From contig JANMVT010000085.1 in NCBI GenBank assembly GCA_031392945.1, positions 1 through 43,144 on the forward strand: a stretch of DNA of 43,144 nt, given 5' to 3'. The position numbers and the translations under genes were made by a program. Shown one piece after another: positions 7,150-15,331 of the stretch. The notes under the pieces were generated by a model. That model had not been told where the DNA came from. It saw nothing but the letters and a program-made list of their open reading frames with translations, and searched no databases. How positions within the stretch are numbered: position 1 is the stretch's first letter; each line of letters opens with the position of its first letter. The stretch is from JANYCG01 sp031392945. Its GTDB lineage: Bacteria > Pseudomonadota > Gammaproteobacteria > Burkholderiales > Burkholderiaceae_C.

Positions 7150-9219
7150 ATGTTTTTATTGTTTGATGAAGCCGGAAAGTTTTTGGCCGGCAAGGTGTTG
7201 TCCGAGGCGGAATCGTCTTTGCAAGTTGAATTGGACAGCGGCAAACGCGTCAAGGTGAAAGCCGCCAACGCGCTGTTGAAGTTCGAAAAACCTGCGCCTG
7301 CGGCCTTTGTCAGCGCGGCCCAGGCGCTGAGCCAGACCATTGAGCTGGAATTGGCCTGGGAATTTTCGCCCGACGAGGAATTCGGCTTTGCCGACCTGGC
7401 GCGCGACTACTTTTCAAGCAATTCAAAGGAAGCTTCGCTGGAGCAACAGGCCGCCGCCTTGTACCGCCTGCATGAGTCACCGCACTACTTCCGCCGTGCC
7501 GGCAAGGGGCGGTTTCGCAAGGCCGGAGCCGATGTGATCGCGCTGGCCCTGGCCGCCATCGAGAAGAAAAAGCAGGTCGCGCTGCAAATCACGCAATGGG
7601 TGGCGGACCTGGGCGCGGGCGCTTGCCCCGAGCCGATCCGCGAGCAGCTTTACAAAATCCTGTTCAAACCCGACAAAAACGCGCCCGAATACAAGGCCGT
7701 GGTCGAGGCCTCGCGCGCCACCCATCTGGCGCCGCTGGACTTGCTGCAAAAAGCCGGCGCGATTGATTCGCCCTACCAGTTCCACTGGCGGCGTTTTCTG
7801 CTGGAGAATTTCCCCAAAGGCACCGGCTTCCCCGCCGTGGAAGCCCCGCTCATTCGCGACGACCTGCCGCTGGCGCCAGTGCAAGCCTTCAGCATCGACG
7901 ATTCGGCCACCACCGAGATCGACGATGCCCTGAGCGTGCAGGGCCTGGGCAGCGGCGAGGTGATCGTGGGTGTGCACATCGCGGCACCCGGCCTGGCCAT
8001 TCAACCCGGCGATGCGGTTGACAAACTGGGCCGTGCGCGTTTGTCCACCGTCTACCTGCCGGGCTACAAGGTCACCATGTTGCCCGACGCCTTGGTGCAA
8101 ACCTACACCCTGCAAGAGGGCCGTGCCTGCCCCGCCGTGTCGCTGTATGTGACGCTGGACGAGGCCACGTTGACGATCAAAAGCAGCGCAACAAGGATCG
8201 AGTCGGTACCCATCGCCGCCAATCTGCGCCATGACCAGCTCGACGCCCTGGTCACGCCCGAATGGCTCGACAACCCTGCGTTTGAGCATGAAAACGGCCG
8301 TTTGCCCTCGTCCATCAATCGTGAACAGCTATCATTTTTGTATCGACTGGCAAAAGACCTGAAGGCCAAACGCGAACTGGTGCGCGGCAAACCCGAGATA
8401 TTCAACCGGCCGGATTACAACTTCCGCCTGTTGGGCAACGAAGGACCGGAGCCGCAGGGCACCGAACAGGTGCAGATCAGCATCCGCCAGCGCGGCGCGC
8501 CGCTGGACTTGATCGTGGCCGAAGCCATGATCCTGGCCAACAGCACCTGGGGCAGCTGGATGGCCGAGCTGGGTGTGCCGGGCATTTACCGCAGCCAGGC
8601 CTCGCTGTTGCCGGGCGTCAAGGTGCGCATGGGCACCAAGGCCCTGCCGCACGCTGGCATCGGCGTGAAGGCTTATGCCTGGAGCAGCTCGCCACTGCGC
8701 CGCTACACCGACCTGGTGAACCAGTGGCAGATCATCGCCTGCGCGCGCCACAGCAAAACGGCGGCCCTTGCGGCCCCCTTCAAACCCAAGGACGCCGAGC
8801 TTTTTTCGATCATCTCCAGCTTTGATTCGGCCTATTTCGCCTACAACGGCTTCCAGGGCGGCATGGAACGCTTCTGGACGCTTAAGTACCTGCAGCAGAA
8901 CAATATCAGCGAGATCACGGCCACTGTGTTCAAGGAAAACATGGTGCGCGCCGACGACATGCCCCTGGTGCTGCCGGTGCTGGGCACCAAAGACCTGCCG
9001 CGCGGCGCGCGCGTGCGCGTCAAACTGGGTGATATTGACGAGATCACGCTGGATGTGGTGGGCACGGTGGTCGAACGCCTGGATGCCGTGGCCGAACCCG
9101 CTTCTGAGGAGGAGCCGGAGGAAGACGAGCCGGCCGCCGGGCCCATCGCGATTGCTGTCGATGTGGACGAATCGCCCACTGAAGCAGCGGGCGCTTCAGG
9201 CGATAATCCAGCCTCGTGA
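7150..9219 (+). CDS. rnb: RNB-domain exoribonuclease (RNase II/R family)
   Basis: A 689-residue 3'-5' exoribonuclease. I use the ATG at 7150 (MFLLFDEAGKFLAGKVL). An earlier TTG start would add 18 residues without support. The catalytic metal site is FSIDDSATTEIDDALSV (about residues 248-264), the classic RNB aspartate cluster. HIAAPGLAI, the GYKVTMLPDALV segment and YAWSSSPLRRYTDLVNQWQ (with the conserved RRYxDL) follow. The C-terminus has an S1-like strand region and then an acidic tail rich in Glu/Pro/Ala. Role: mRNA turnover. It is shorter than RNase R. The gene symbol is by family and not proven. The stop overlaps the next start (GTGA). Confidence 0.88.
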   Translation: MFLLFDEAGKFLAGKVLSEAESSLQVELDSGKRVKVKAANALLKFEKPAPAAFVSAAQALSQTIELELAWEFSPDEEFGFADLARDYFSSNSKEASLEQQAAALYRLHESPHYFRRAGKGRFRKAGADVIALALAAIEKKKQVALQITQWVADLGAGACPEPIREQLYKILFKPDKNAPEYKAVVEASRATHLAPLDLLQKAGAIDSPYQFHWRRFLLENFPKGTGFPAVEAPLIRDDLPLAPVQAFSIDDSATTEIDDALSVQGLGSGEVIVGVHIAAPGLAIQPGDAVDKLGRARLSTVYLPGYKVTMLPDALVQTYTLQEGRACPAVSLYVTLDEATLTIKSSATRIESVPIAANLRHDQLDALVTPEWLDNPAFEHENGRLPSSINREQLSFLYRLAKDLKAKRELVRGKPEIFNRPDYNFRLLGNEGPEPQGTEQVQISIRQRGAPLDLIVAEAMILANSTWGSWMAELGVPGIYRSQASLLPGVKVRMGTKALPHAGIGVKAYAWSSSPLRRYTDLVNQWQIIACARHSKTAALAAPFKPKDAELFSIISSFDSAYFAYNGFQGGMERFWTLKYLQQNNISEITATVFKENMVRADDMPLVLPVLGTKDLPRGARVRVKLGDIDEITLDVVGTVVERLDAVAEPASEEEPEEDEPAAGPIAIAVDVDESPTEAAGASGDNPAS

Positions 9220-10073
9220 ACCTGCGTTCTTTCACCACCCTGCAACTGGCCCTTGGCGTGTCCATCGTCGTGCACGCGGCCTTGTTGACGGTGCGCATCG
9301 TGGACCCGGAATCCTTCAACCGGGTGTTCCAGGACACCCCGCTCGAAGTGATCCTGGTCAACGCCAAAACCAGCGAAAAACCCGACAAGGCCAAGGCCAT
9401 CGCGCAGGCGTCCATGGCCGGCGGCGGCGAGACTGAAAAAGGCCGCGCCACGACCCCGCTGCCGCCCAGCGCGCTGAACGAGGCCGGCGATTCACTGGAA
9501 GAAGAATCGCGCCGCCAACTGCAATCCCTGCAGGAACAGCAAAACCTGATGCTGGCGCAGGTGAAAAACCAGCTCGCCGCCCTGCCCCCGCCCGACCCCA
9601 AGCTGCCTGCCGCCGCCGCCGAGCAGCAAAGCGCCGAAGAAAAACGCCGCCGCCTGGTCAAGCTGCTGGCCGAGATCGAGCGGCGCATCAACATGGAGAA
9701 CGCGCGGCCCAAAAAGCGTTACATCAGCCCGTCCACACAGGAGAAGGCCTACGCGATTTATTACGACAGCCTGCGCCGCTCGATTGAAGACAAAGGCACC
9801 GAGAATTTTCCGGAAGTCGCGGGCAAAAAACTCTACGGCGAGTTGACCATGATCGTCACGGTGAATTTCGACGGGCATATCCTGAAAACCGAAATCGTCG
9901 AAAGCTCGGGCAACAGGTCGCTGGACCGCCGCGCCGAAGTCATCGCCCGCGCGGCCGCGCCGTTTGGCGCTTTCAACAGCGCCATGCGGCGCGAGGCCGA
10001 CCAGATCCTGGTGGTCTCGCGCTTCAAGTTCACACGTGACGAGACGCTTGAAACGCGGCTCACCGGACAATAG
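9216..10073 (+). CDS. TonB-like energy transducer/cell envelope protein
   Basis: A 285-residue periplasm-spanning protein. One N-terminal membrane anchor (LQLALGVSIVVHAALLTV), a Lys/Ala/Gln/Glu-rich central rod with coiled-coil character (EEESRRQLQSLQEQQNLMLAQ), and a C-terminal TonB-type domain (AYAIYYDSLRRSIEDKG, then GELTMIVTVNFDGHILKTEI and SGNRSLDRRAEVIARAAAPFG). Start GTG at 9216, overlapping the exoribonuclease stop by four bases. No exbB/exbD is nearby, so it may be a TonB/TolA-like protein with a structural role instead of a siderophore transducer. Confidence 0.8.
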   Translation: MNLRSFTTLQLALGVSIVVHAALLTVRIVDPESFNRVFQDTPLEVILVNAKTSEKPDKAKAIAQASMAGGGETEKGRATTPLPPSALNEAGDSLEEESRRQLQSLQEQQNLMLAQVKNQLAALPPPDPKLPAAAAEQQSAEEKRRRLVKLLAEIERRINMENARPKKRYISPSTQEKAYAIYYDSLRRSIEDKGTENFPEVAGKKLYGELTMIVTVNFDGHILKTEIVESSGNRSLDRRAEVIARAAAPFGAFNSAMRREADQILVVSRFKFTRDETLETRLTGQ

Positions 10074-10081
10074 GCCAAAAC

Positions 10082-10834
10082 GTGCCGGGCGTGAAACCGC
10101 TGCTGCGATGGGCCGGTCTGCTGGCGCTGGCCTTCATCGCCCTGCAGCTGTTTTTTGCCGCCCGCATCGGCCTGATGATCGTCGCCGACCCGCAGTCCAC
10201 CGCGTTCGAGCGCTCCGAGGCCTGGCGCCTCGCGTCCGGCAAAGACGGCCTGCGCTGGCGCCAACAGTGGGTTCCCTACGGGCAAATATCCGACAACCTC
10301 AAGCGCGCCGTGATTGCGTCTGAAGACGACGGCTTCGCCTGGCACGACGGCGTGGACTGGGATGCGCTGGAAAAAGCCTGGCAGAAAAACGCCAAGTCCG
10401 AGGCCCAGGTCGCCAGGCTCACAGGCGCGGCCAGCGCCAAAACCGCGCGAATGGCCAGGGCGCCCAAAGTGGTGGGCGGCTCCACCATCACCCAGCAGCT
10501 CGCCAAAAACCTGTTTTTGTCGGGCGAGCGCACCTTGTTGCGCAAGGGCCAGGAGTTTGCCATCACCTTCATGCTGGAGCACCTGCTGGACAAAGAGCGG
10601 ATTCTTGAGATCTACCTCAACAGCGTGGAATGGGGCGAGGGCGTGTTCGGGGCCGAGGCCGCCGCCCAGCGTTACTTCAAAAAACCCGCGTCCAAATTGA
10701 GCGTGATGGAAGCCGCGCGCCTGGCCGTCATGTTGCCGCGCCCCAAGTATTTTGAGAAGCTGCCCAACTCGGCTTACCTGGCCGGGCGGTCCGCCACCAT
10801 CGCCGCGCGCATGGGTGGGGCTGAATTGCCCTGA
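10082..10834 (+). CDS. mtgA: Monofunctional peptidoglycan transglycosylase MtgA
   Basis: A 250-residue GT51 enzyme that polymerises lipid II into glycan strands at the membrane. One N-terminal transmembrane helix (GLLALAFIALQLFFAARIGL). Motif 1 is VIASEDDGFAWHDGVDWDAL with the catalytic Glu, motif 2 is GGSTITQQLAKNLFLSGERT, and motif 3 is KERILEIYLNSVEWGEGVFG, all intact. Start GTG at 10082, 8 bases after the TonB-like gene. In relatives as I recall them, aroE sits between the tonB-like gene and mtgA. Here it is absent. Confidence 0.95.
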   Translation: MPGVKPLLRWAGLLALAFIALQLFFAARIGLMIVADPQSTAFERSEAWRLASGKDGLRWRQQWVPYGQISDNLKRAVIASEDDGFAWHDGVDWDALEKAWQKNAKSEAQVARLTGAASAKTARMARAPKVVGGSTITQQLAKNLFLSGERTLLRKGQEFAITFMLEHLLDKERILEIYLNSVEWGEGVFGAEAAAQRYFKKPASKLSVMEAARLAVMLPRPKYFEKLPNSAYLAGRSATIAARMGGAELP

Positions 10835-10847
10835 GTATGATTGCCTT

Positions 10848-11459
10848 ATGCGGGTAAAACTCATGAGTTGGTTTCTGCTGGGCCTGATCCGGGTCCTGAC
10901 CGGCTCGCAGGCGCGCTGGTACGGCTGCCCGCCGATGGCCGAGCAGCGCATTTATTTCGCCAACCACCAAAGCCATGCCGATCTGGTGCTGATCTGGGCG
11001 GCGCTGCCGCGCGATTTGCGCTCCATCACACGGCCCATCGCGGCGCGCGACTACTGGACCAAAACGCGCTTCAAACAGTGGATCACCACCGCCGTGTTCA
11101 ACGCAATCTATGTCTCGCGCGAACGCTCGGCCAATGAAGACCCGCTGGAGCCGCTGTGCGAGGCCCTGGACAAGGGCGACAGCGTGGTGCTGTTCCCCGA
11201 GGGCACACGAGGCCATGCGGAGGAGCCCGCCGCCTTCAAGTCCGGCCTGTACAACCTGGCCCAGCGTTACCCCAATGTGGTGCTGGTGCCGACCTGGATC
11301 AACAACGTCCAGCGCGTGATGCCCAAAGGCGAAGTGGTGCCCGTGCCGGTTTTGTGCTCGGTGACCTTCGGCGCGCCGGTGCGGATCGAAGACCACGAGG
11401 AGCGCCGCGCGTTTCTGGACCGCGCGCGCAACGCCGTCATCGCCCTGCGCGACATCTGA
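10848..11459 (+). CDS. 1-acyl-sn-glycerol-3-phosphate acyltransferase (PlsC family)
   Basis: A 203-residue acyltransferase. I choose the ATG at 10848 (MRVKLMSWFLLGLIRVLTG), because a longer upstream frame runs back through mtgA. Catalytic motif NHQSHAD (HX4D, about residue 38), the substrate motif region (AARDYWTKTRFKQW), VSRERSANEDP and FPEGTRG (motif III) are all present. One N-terminal hydrophobic segment. It should convert lysophosphatidate to phosphatidate, the substrate of the CdsA-type enzyme encoded immediately downstream (17-base gap), which makes a coherent two-gene phospholipid module. Confidence 0.9.
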   Translation: MRVKLMSWFLLGLIRVLTGSQARWYGCPPMAEQRIYFANHQSHADLVLIWAALPRDLRSITRPIAARDYWTKTRFKQWITTAVFNAIYVSRERSANEDPLEPLCEALDKGDSVVLFPEGTRGHAEEPAAFKSGLYNLAQRYPNVVLVPTWINNVQRVMPKGEVVPVPVLCSVTFGAPVRIEDHEERRAFLDRARNAVIALRDI

Positions 11460-11476
11460 GGCCCCAACGCCGCGCC

Positions 11477-12466
11477 ATGTACATTTTTCTGAAAAACCTC
11501 AGCGCCACCCAGCAAGTCGGCGCCATGTTTGTGATTTTGTTCGGCATCCTGCTGTCGGCCAGCGTCGCCAATTTTTTGCTCTCTTTGAAGGAGCATGGCG
11601 ATGATGAAGCGGCCGACGCACGGCGCCATGAACTGCGCAATTTCGAAGGCGTCCTGCGCACCAGCTGGGTCATGATGGTCGTGTTCTGGGTCGGCTGGAT
11701 GGCCGGCGACTGGGTGGCGATCTGGCTGTTCGGCCTGGTGTCGTTTTTCGCGCTGCGCGAGTTTTTGACGCTGTCGCCCACGCGCCGGGGCGACCACCGC
11801 AGCCTGGTGCTGGCCTTCTTTGTGGTCTTGCCGGCGCAGTACTGGCTGGTGGGCACCGAGCGGTTCGACTTGTTCACGGTGTTCATCCCGGTGTATGTGT
11901 TTTTGGCGATTCCCGTGGTCAGCGCCCTGGCCGGCGACCCGCAGCGCTTTCTGGAGCGCAACGCCAAGCTGCAATGGGGCATCATGGTCTGCATCTACGG
12001 CATGAGCCATGTGCCGGCGCTGCTGCTGCTGGACTTCCCCCACTACGACAAGAAAAACGCGTTTCTGGTGTTCTTTCTGGTGATCGTGGTGCAGTTGTGT
12101 GTGGTGGTGCAGCACTTTGCCTCGCGCAAGCTCAAACGGCCGCCAACCGCGCCCAACATCAGCCAGAGTTTCAACTGGCAAAGCTGGTTGATCGCGCTCT
12201 TTGTCGCCGGGCTGGCGGGCGCGGTGTTGTCGGGCATCACGCCGTTCTGGCCAGCCCAGGGTTTTGTCATGGCCGTCATCGCCTGCGCGGCGGGCACACT
12301 GGGCCATTTCGTCATGAAGGCGCTCAAGCGCGACCGCGGCATCCCAAGCTGGGGCGGCCAGATGGCATCGGTCACGGGCGCCGGCGGCCTGCTCGACCGG
12401 GTGGACGCCCTGTGTTTCGCCGCCCCGGTGTTTTTTCACTCAGTCAGGTGGTATTTTGACCTTTAA
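11477..12466 (+). CDS. cdsA: Phosphatidate cytidylyltransferase (CDP-diglyceride synthase)
   Basis: A 329-residue polytopic membrane enzyme that makes CDP-diacylglycerol from phosphatidate and CTP. About eight hydrophobic helices. The C-terminal CdsA signature is present: KALKRDRGIPSWGGQMASVTG, then GAGGLLDRVDAL, with the conserved Asp residues that bind metal/CTP. Start ATG at 11477 (MYIFLKNLSATQQVGAMFV). A longer frame starting inside the acyltransferase gene is not real. It is translated directly after the PlsC-type enzyme. The TAA stop lies within a ~45-bp dispersed repeat, so the last residues (YFDL) border that insertion. Confidence 0.9.
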   Translation: MYIFLKNLSATQQVGAMFVILFGILLSASVANFLLSLKEHGDDEAADARRHELRNFEGVLRTSWVMMVVFWVGWMAGDWVAIWLFGLVSFFALREFLTLSPTRRGDHRSLVLAFFVVLPAQYWLVGTERFDLFTVFIPVYVFLAIPVVSALAGDPQRFLERNAKLQWGIMVCIYGMSHVPALLLLDFPHYDKKNAFLVFFLVIVVQLCVVVQHFASRKLKRPPTAPNISQSFNWQSWLIALFVAGLAGAVLSGITPFWPAQGFVMAVIACAAGTLGHFVMKALKRDRGIPSWGGQMASVTGAGGLLDRVDALCFAAPVFFHSVRWYFDL

Positions 12467-12506
12467 CCCTCGTGGAACATGCGTAGTTAGCTTCTATTTT
12501 TATAGC
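12463..12506. repeat. ~45-bp dispersed repeat, copy 1 (cdsA 3' end to ruvC)
   Basis: Begins at the cdsA stop codon (TTTAACCCTCGTGGAACATG) and continues with TAGTTAGCTTCTATTTTTAT to AGCG, ending 11 bases before ruvC. It matches copies at 22837-22879 and 27903-27949. The core TAGTTAGC is identical in all three, and the flanking CCT.GTGGAA.ATG is shared with the murD copy. Confidence 0.75.
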
Positions 12507-12517
12507 GTAATCCAGCC

Positions 12518-13078
12518 ATGAGAATCCTTGGCATCGACCCCGGCCTGCGCACCACCGGCTTTGGCGTGATCGATGTGGACGGCTCCCGCCTGAGCTACGT
12601 CGCCAGCGGCACCATCAGCACCACCCACATAGAAAAAGGCCAGTTGCCGGCGCGGCTCAAGGTCTTGTTTGACGGGGTGAAAGAGGTCATGGCTCGTTAT
12701 GCGCCCGACAGCGCATCCGTGGAGATCGTCTTTGTCAACGTCAACCCGCAGTCCACCCTGTTGTTGGGCCAGGCGCGCGGGGCCTGCGTGACGGCTCTGG
12801 TGTCCAACGATTTGCCAGTCGCCGAATACACCGCCCTGCAAATGAAACAGGCCGTGGTCGGTTACGGCCGGGCGGACAAGACCCAGGTGCAGGAGATGGT
12901 CAAGCGCCTGCTCAATTTGCCCGGCCTGCCGGGGCCAGACGCCGCCGATGCGCTGGGCCTGGCCATCACGCAGGCCCATGCCGGCGCGGGCCTGGCACGC
13001 ATGGCCCTGGCCAAGGGCATAGGCGGTGTGGGCAACCAGACGCAGAAGGCGGCTTACAAGGCGGGGCGCAGCCGGTAG
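12518..13078 (+). CDS. ruvC: Holliday junction resolvase RuvC
   Basis: A 186-residue endonuclease that cuts Holliday junctions during recombinational repair, working with RuvAB. MRILGIDPGLRTTGFGVID carries the first catalytic Asp (residue 7), SVEIVFVNVNPQSTLLLGQARG the Glu, and LPGPDAADALGLAITQAH the C-terminal acidic residues. Length is normal, with a short Lys/Arg-rich tail. Start ATG at 12518, just downstream of a dispersed repeat. ruvA/ruvB are not in the window. Confidence 0.96.
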   Translation: MRILGIDPGLRTTGFGVIDVDGSRLSYVASGTISTTHIEKGQLPARLKVLFDGVKEVMARYAPDSASVEIVFVNVNPQSTLLLGQARGACVTALVSNDLPVAEYTALQMKQAVVGYGRADKTQVQEMVKRLLNLPGLPGPDAADALGLAITQAHAGAGLARMALAKGIGGVGNQTQKAAYKAGRSR

Positions 13079-13160
13079 TGAACCCAGCCCAACTCACATC
13101 CTTTTGCGGCTTTTCCGAACCTTTTTCACACCATAATTGCTCCCAAAACTCAGGGACAGC

Positions 13161-13768
13161 ATGGCATCAAAAACTCCAGCACAGCAACACGGCACCAACG
13201 AAGACAACATATTGACCAACGCAGAGCTGGAAGAACTCATTCAGCAGGACCTGAAGTACCGCGACAAACAGCTCATGCGCCTGAAAGATGAGGTGCTGAA
13301 TCTGGAAGACTTCAACGAATCCGTGGCGCTGAACGAGTTCACGCTGGACGACTTCCGCATGGACTTGAGCAACTATGTAGAGGCCAACCGCACAACGCTG
13401 CAAGACGCGCCTTATGGGCTTTATGGCGTAGTGCCCAGCGCTGCTGCCAGCAGCGAGCACGCGCCTGTCAAACCCTGCGTGATCTATTGCCTGGGCCAGC
13501 AGCGCCGGGCGTTGAAGCGAATCGGCAGGCCGGTAACCCGCTAAGCCCCTATTTTCTGGAACTGTTTGACGCAGACACCCGCCATGGGCAAGACATGAGC
13601 GCCTACAGCGCCCTGCTGGACAATGCCGTAGCGGCCATCGTGGCCCAATTTAGCCGCAAAAATGCCGCCAACCTGTTCACTGGCCGAGGCCGCAAGCTGA
13701 TGGACGCGGCGAGGGCTGTGAAAAGCAATAGCGACTTTGAGCTGATTACCTGGCTTGTGATAAAGTAG
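13161..13768 (+). pseudogene. Remnant of a helicase-type protein C-terminal region (frameshifted, deleted)
   Basis: Two overlapping frames make one decayed gene. The first (13161-13544) reads MASKTPAQQ, then LTNAELEELIQQDLKYRDKQ, LKDEVLNLEDFNESVALNEF, TLDDFRMDLSNYVEANR and YGLYGVVP, then becomes nonsense after PCVIYCL. The second frame resumes near 13490 with PGVEANRQAGNPLSPYFL, jumps directly to ELFDADTRHGQDMSAYSALL, and ends SNSDFELITWLVIK at 13768. From memory this matches the C-terminal ~200 residues of large SNF2/DEAD-type helicases found in defence islands, with a frameshift and an internal deletion after PYFL. No helicase motor motifs remain. Family naming is moderately uncertain, but the frame change is clear. 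Confidence 0.55.
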
Positions 13769-13782
13769 ATACGTTTTCGTAT
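13769..13782. promoter_or_regulatory. Putative vapBC operator
   Basis: Perfect inverted repeat ATACG-TTTT-CGTAT immediately after the helicase remnant stop and 21 bases upstream of the vapB ATG, within an AT-rich promoter-like stretch (TATATTTAT follows). VapB-type AbrB antitoxins repress their own operon at such dyads. A clear ribosome-binding AGGAG lies at 13792-13796. Confidence 0.55.
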
Positions 13783-13803
13783 ATATTTATCAGGAGATGC
13801 ACC

Positions 13804-14142
13804 ATGATCGCCACCGCCAAAGTTTTCACCACAGGTAATAGCCAGGCCATTCGCTTGCCCAAGGCTTTTCGGGTGGATGTGCCTGAAGTCTGGATCAGCA
13901 AAGATGACATCAGCGGGGTGATTACCTTACGCCCCAAAGACGATGTGCAGCGAAAAAAAAACCTGGAAGAGCTGTTTAGACTGATTCGCGAGGAGCCTTT
14001 CACCGAGGATTTCATTCCCCCGCGTGATAACGAAGTTCGCCCCAACCCTTTTGCGGATTGGGAAGCCCCAGCGTTGCCTGAACCAACCCAGCCCACCAAA
14101 GTGGCCAAGCGTGCCAAGCGTGTGGGCAAGGCCGCTGCATGA
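13804..14142 (+). CDS. vapB: VapB-type antitoxin (AbrB/SpoVT fold)
   Basis: A 112-residue antitoxin and DNA-binding protein. The N-terminal swapped-hairpin AbrB domain is evident: IATAKVFTTGNSQAIRLPKA then FRVDVPEVWISKDD. The middle binds the toxin in this family (LEELFRLIREEPFTEDF). The C-terminal ~30 residues are Pro-rich and then Lys/Arg/Ala-rich (KVAKRAKRVGKAAA), longer than a typical ~75-85-residue VapB. Start ATG at 13804 with AGGAG 7 bases upstream. The stop overlaps vapC by four bases (ATGA), so toxin translation is coupled. The pair appears intact, unlike its neighbours in the island. Confidence 0.88.
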   Translation: MIATAKVFTTGNSQAIRLPKAFRVDVPEVWISKDDISGVITLRPKDDVQRKKNLEELFRLIREEPFTEDFIPPRDNEVRPNPFADWEAPALPEPTQPTKVAKRAKRVGKAAA

Positions 14143-14546
14143 TTCGCTATCTGCTCGACACCAACATCGTCAGCTACTTTGTCAAAGGTATCAATGACAG
14201 CTTGTTGCAACGAATGCAAGCAGGGGTTGACCAGCAGGACATTGCTATTTCGGCGATTACCCGCGCAGAGCTGCGCTACGGCGTGGCGATGATGGACAAA
14301 TTCGACAAGCGGCGCAAACGCATTGGCCTGCTATTGCAAGAGTTGCCAGCATTGCCTTGGAGCATTGCGGCAGCCGACGAGTTCGGTCGCGTCAGGGCTT
14401 TGCTGCGTCGTCAAGGAACGCCAGTAGGCGAGTTTGACACCCAGATCGCCGCCCACGCCTTGGCTGAAAACCTGATTCTGGTCACCCACAACACCCGCCA
14501 CTTTGAGCGGATAGCTGGCTTGAAGCTTGAAGACTGGATGGCCTGA
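14139..14546 (+). CDS. vapC: VapC-type PIN-domain ribonuclease toxin
   Basis: A 135-residue PIN-domain nuclease. The acidic metal site is visible: IRYLLDTNIVSYFVKG (first Asp), ISAITRAELRYGVAMM (Glu), GEFDTQIAAHALAENL (Asp) and THNTRHFERI near the C-terminus. VapC toxins cleave tRNA or rRNA when VapB is degraded. The ATG overlaps the vapB stop, giving a standard two-gene toxin-antitoxin operon. All catalytic residues are present, so it is probably functional and may be what keeps this island from being lost. Confidence 0.92.
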   Translation: MIRYLLDTNIVSYFVKGINDSLLQRMQAGVDQQDIAISAITRAELRYGVAMMDKFDKRRKRIGLLLQELPALPWSIAAADEFGRVRALLRRQGTPVGEFDTQIAAHALAENLILVTHNTRHFERIAGLKLEDWMA

Positions 14547-14711
14547 CGATGACAAAGCACCCCGCTGCATGAGCAATAAACAACTTCGTGCCAACCTGCT
14601 GCTCTCACCTCAACGCGCCGAACATCCCTAGATAAGAAGTTGTTGATGCTGCCGATGCAGTGGAGAAGTTTTTGCATTTGGTGCGAACAAAATAAATTAG
14701 CGACTACAAAA
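14547..14711. other. Gap between vapC and the Bro-N gene; coding scraps
   Basis: No intact gene. A 20-codon frame (14569-14631) reads MSNKQLRANLLLSPQRAEHP and stops. A second scrap (14646-14696) reads DAADAVEKFLHLVRTK and ends in TAA. Both look like fragments of larger genes, though I cannot name them. The right end carries the promoter and LexA box of the next gene. Confidence 0.4.
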
Positions 14712-14731
14712 TACTGTACAAAATAACAGTA
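14712..14731. promoter_or_regulatory. LexA (SOS) box upstream of the Bro-N gene
   Basis: TACTGTACAAAATAACAGTA. The palindromic ends TACTGT and ACAGTA are perfect, with the core CTGT-N8-ACAG spacing used by LexA in beta- and gammaproteobacteria. It lies 17 bases before the ATG at 14749 and overlaps the likely -10 region, the classic repressing position. The downstream gene encodes a Bro-N protein, the family of E. coli DinD (DNA-damage inducible), which fits SOS control. Confidence 0.82.
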
Positions 14732-14748
14732 TTTATGCAGAATTGGGT

Positions 14749-15331
14749 ATGACCGAAAAACCACCTTCTAGCTCCAGCCCAGTAGGCCACATTGCCGTCT
14801 TCCAAGAAACCACGATTCGGCGCACTTGGCACAACGAGGAATGGTGGTTCGCCATTGTTGACGTGGTGGGTGTGCTGACCGACTCGGTGCAGCCAGAAGG
14901 CTACGTCAAAGACCTGCGCCGCCGCGACCCGGAGCTGGCCAAAGGGTGGGGGCAAATTGCCACCCCCCTTGGTGTGAAGACGGCAGGCGGTGCGCAGCGG
15001 GTGAACTGCGCCAACACCGAAGGCCTGTTCCGCATCATCCAGTCCATCCCCTCGCCCAAGGCCGAGCCGTTCAAGCGCTGGCTGGCGCAGGTGGGCGACG
15101 AGCGGGTTAAGGAGATCGAAAACCAACCCCGAGCTGGCCAGCGCCCGAGCCCGCGAGTTGTACCAGGCCAAGGGCTATCCGCAGGCGTGGATTGAAAAGC
15201 GGCTGGTGCGCAAAACCAATTACCTGGCCGCGCCAACTACCCCCGATCTGCTTGAAGACATTGCTCCTGCCCGGCGCGCCAAACCCAAAGCCCGTACTCG
15301 CGCGACGCTATTCAGGGGCGGTTCAGTGTGA
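14749..15331 (+). pseudogene. Bro-N domain (DinD-like) gene, frameshifted by 4-bp duplication
   Basis: The first frame from the ATG at 14749 gives a Bro-N domain: IAVFQETTIRRTWHNEEWWF, VDVVGVLTDSVQPEGYVKDL, GGAQRVNCANTEGLFRIIQS and IPSPKAEPFKRWLAQVGDER. After EIEN it derails and stops at 15195. The true frame continues as PELASARARELYQAKGYPQA then WIEKRL, and the extra bases are one AACC unit (AACCAACC at 15121-15128 where one AACC restores the frame). Past WIEKRL the tail (VRKTNYLAAPTTPDLLEDIA then PARRAKPKARTRA) is unlike Bro-N proteins I recall, so a deletion junction is likely there. Bro-N proteins are phage- and SOS-linked DNA-binding proteins. Stop TGA at 15329-15331. Confidence 0.75.

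Noticed and set aside
8320..8350. Another AT-rich repeat inside the exoribonuclease gene (CAGCTATCATTTTTGTATC)
   Set aside because: Too short and too divergent from the three clear copies. The encoded residues look ordinary for the family.
9216..10073. TolA of a Tol-Pal system
   Set aside because: No tolQRB or pal nearby, and the C-terminal domain reads as TonB-like.
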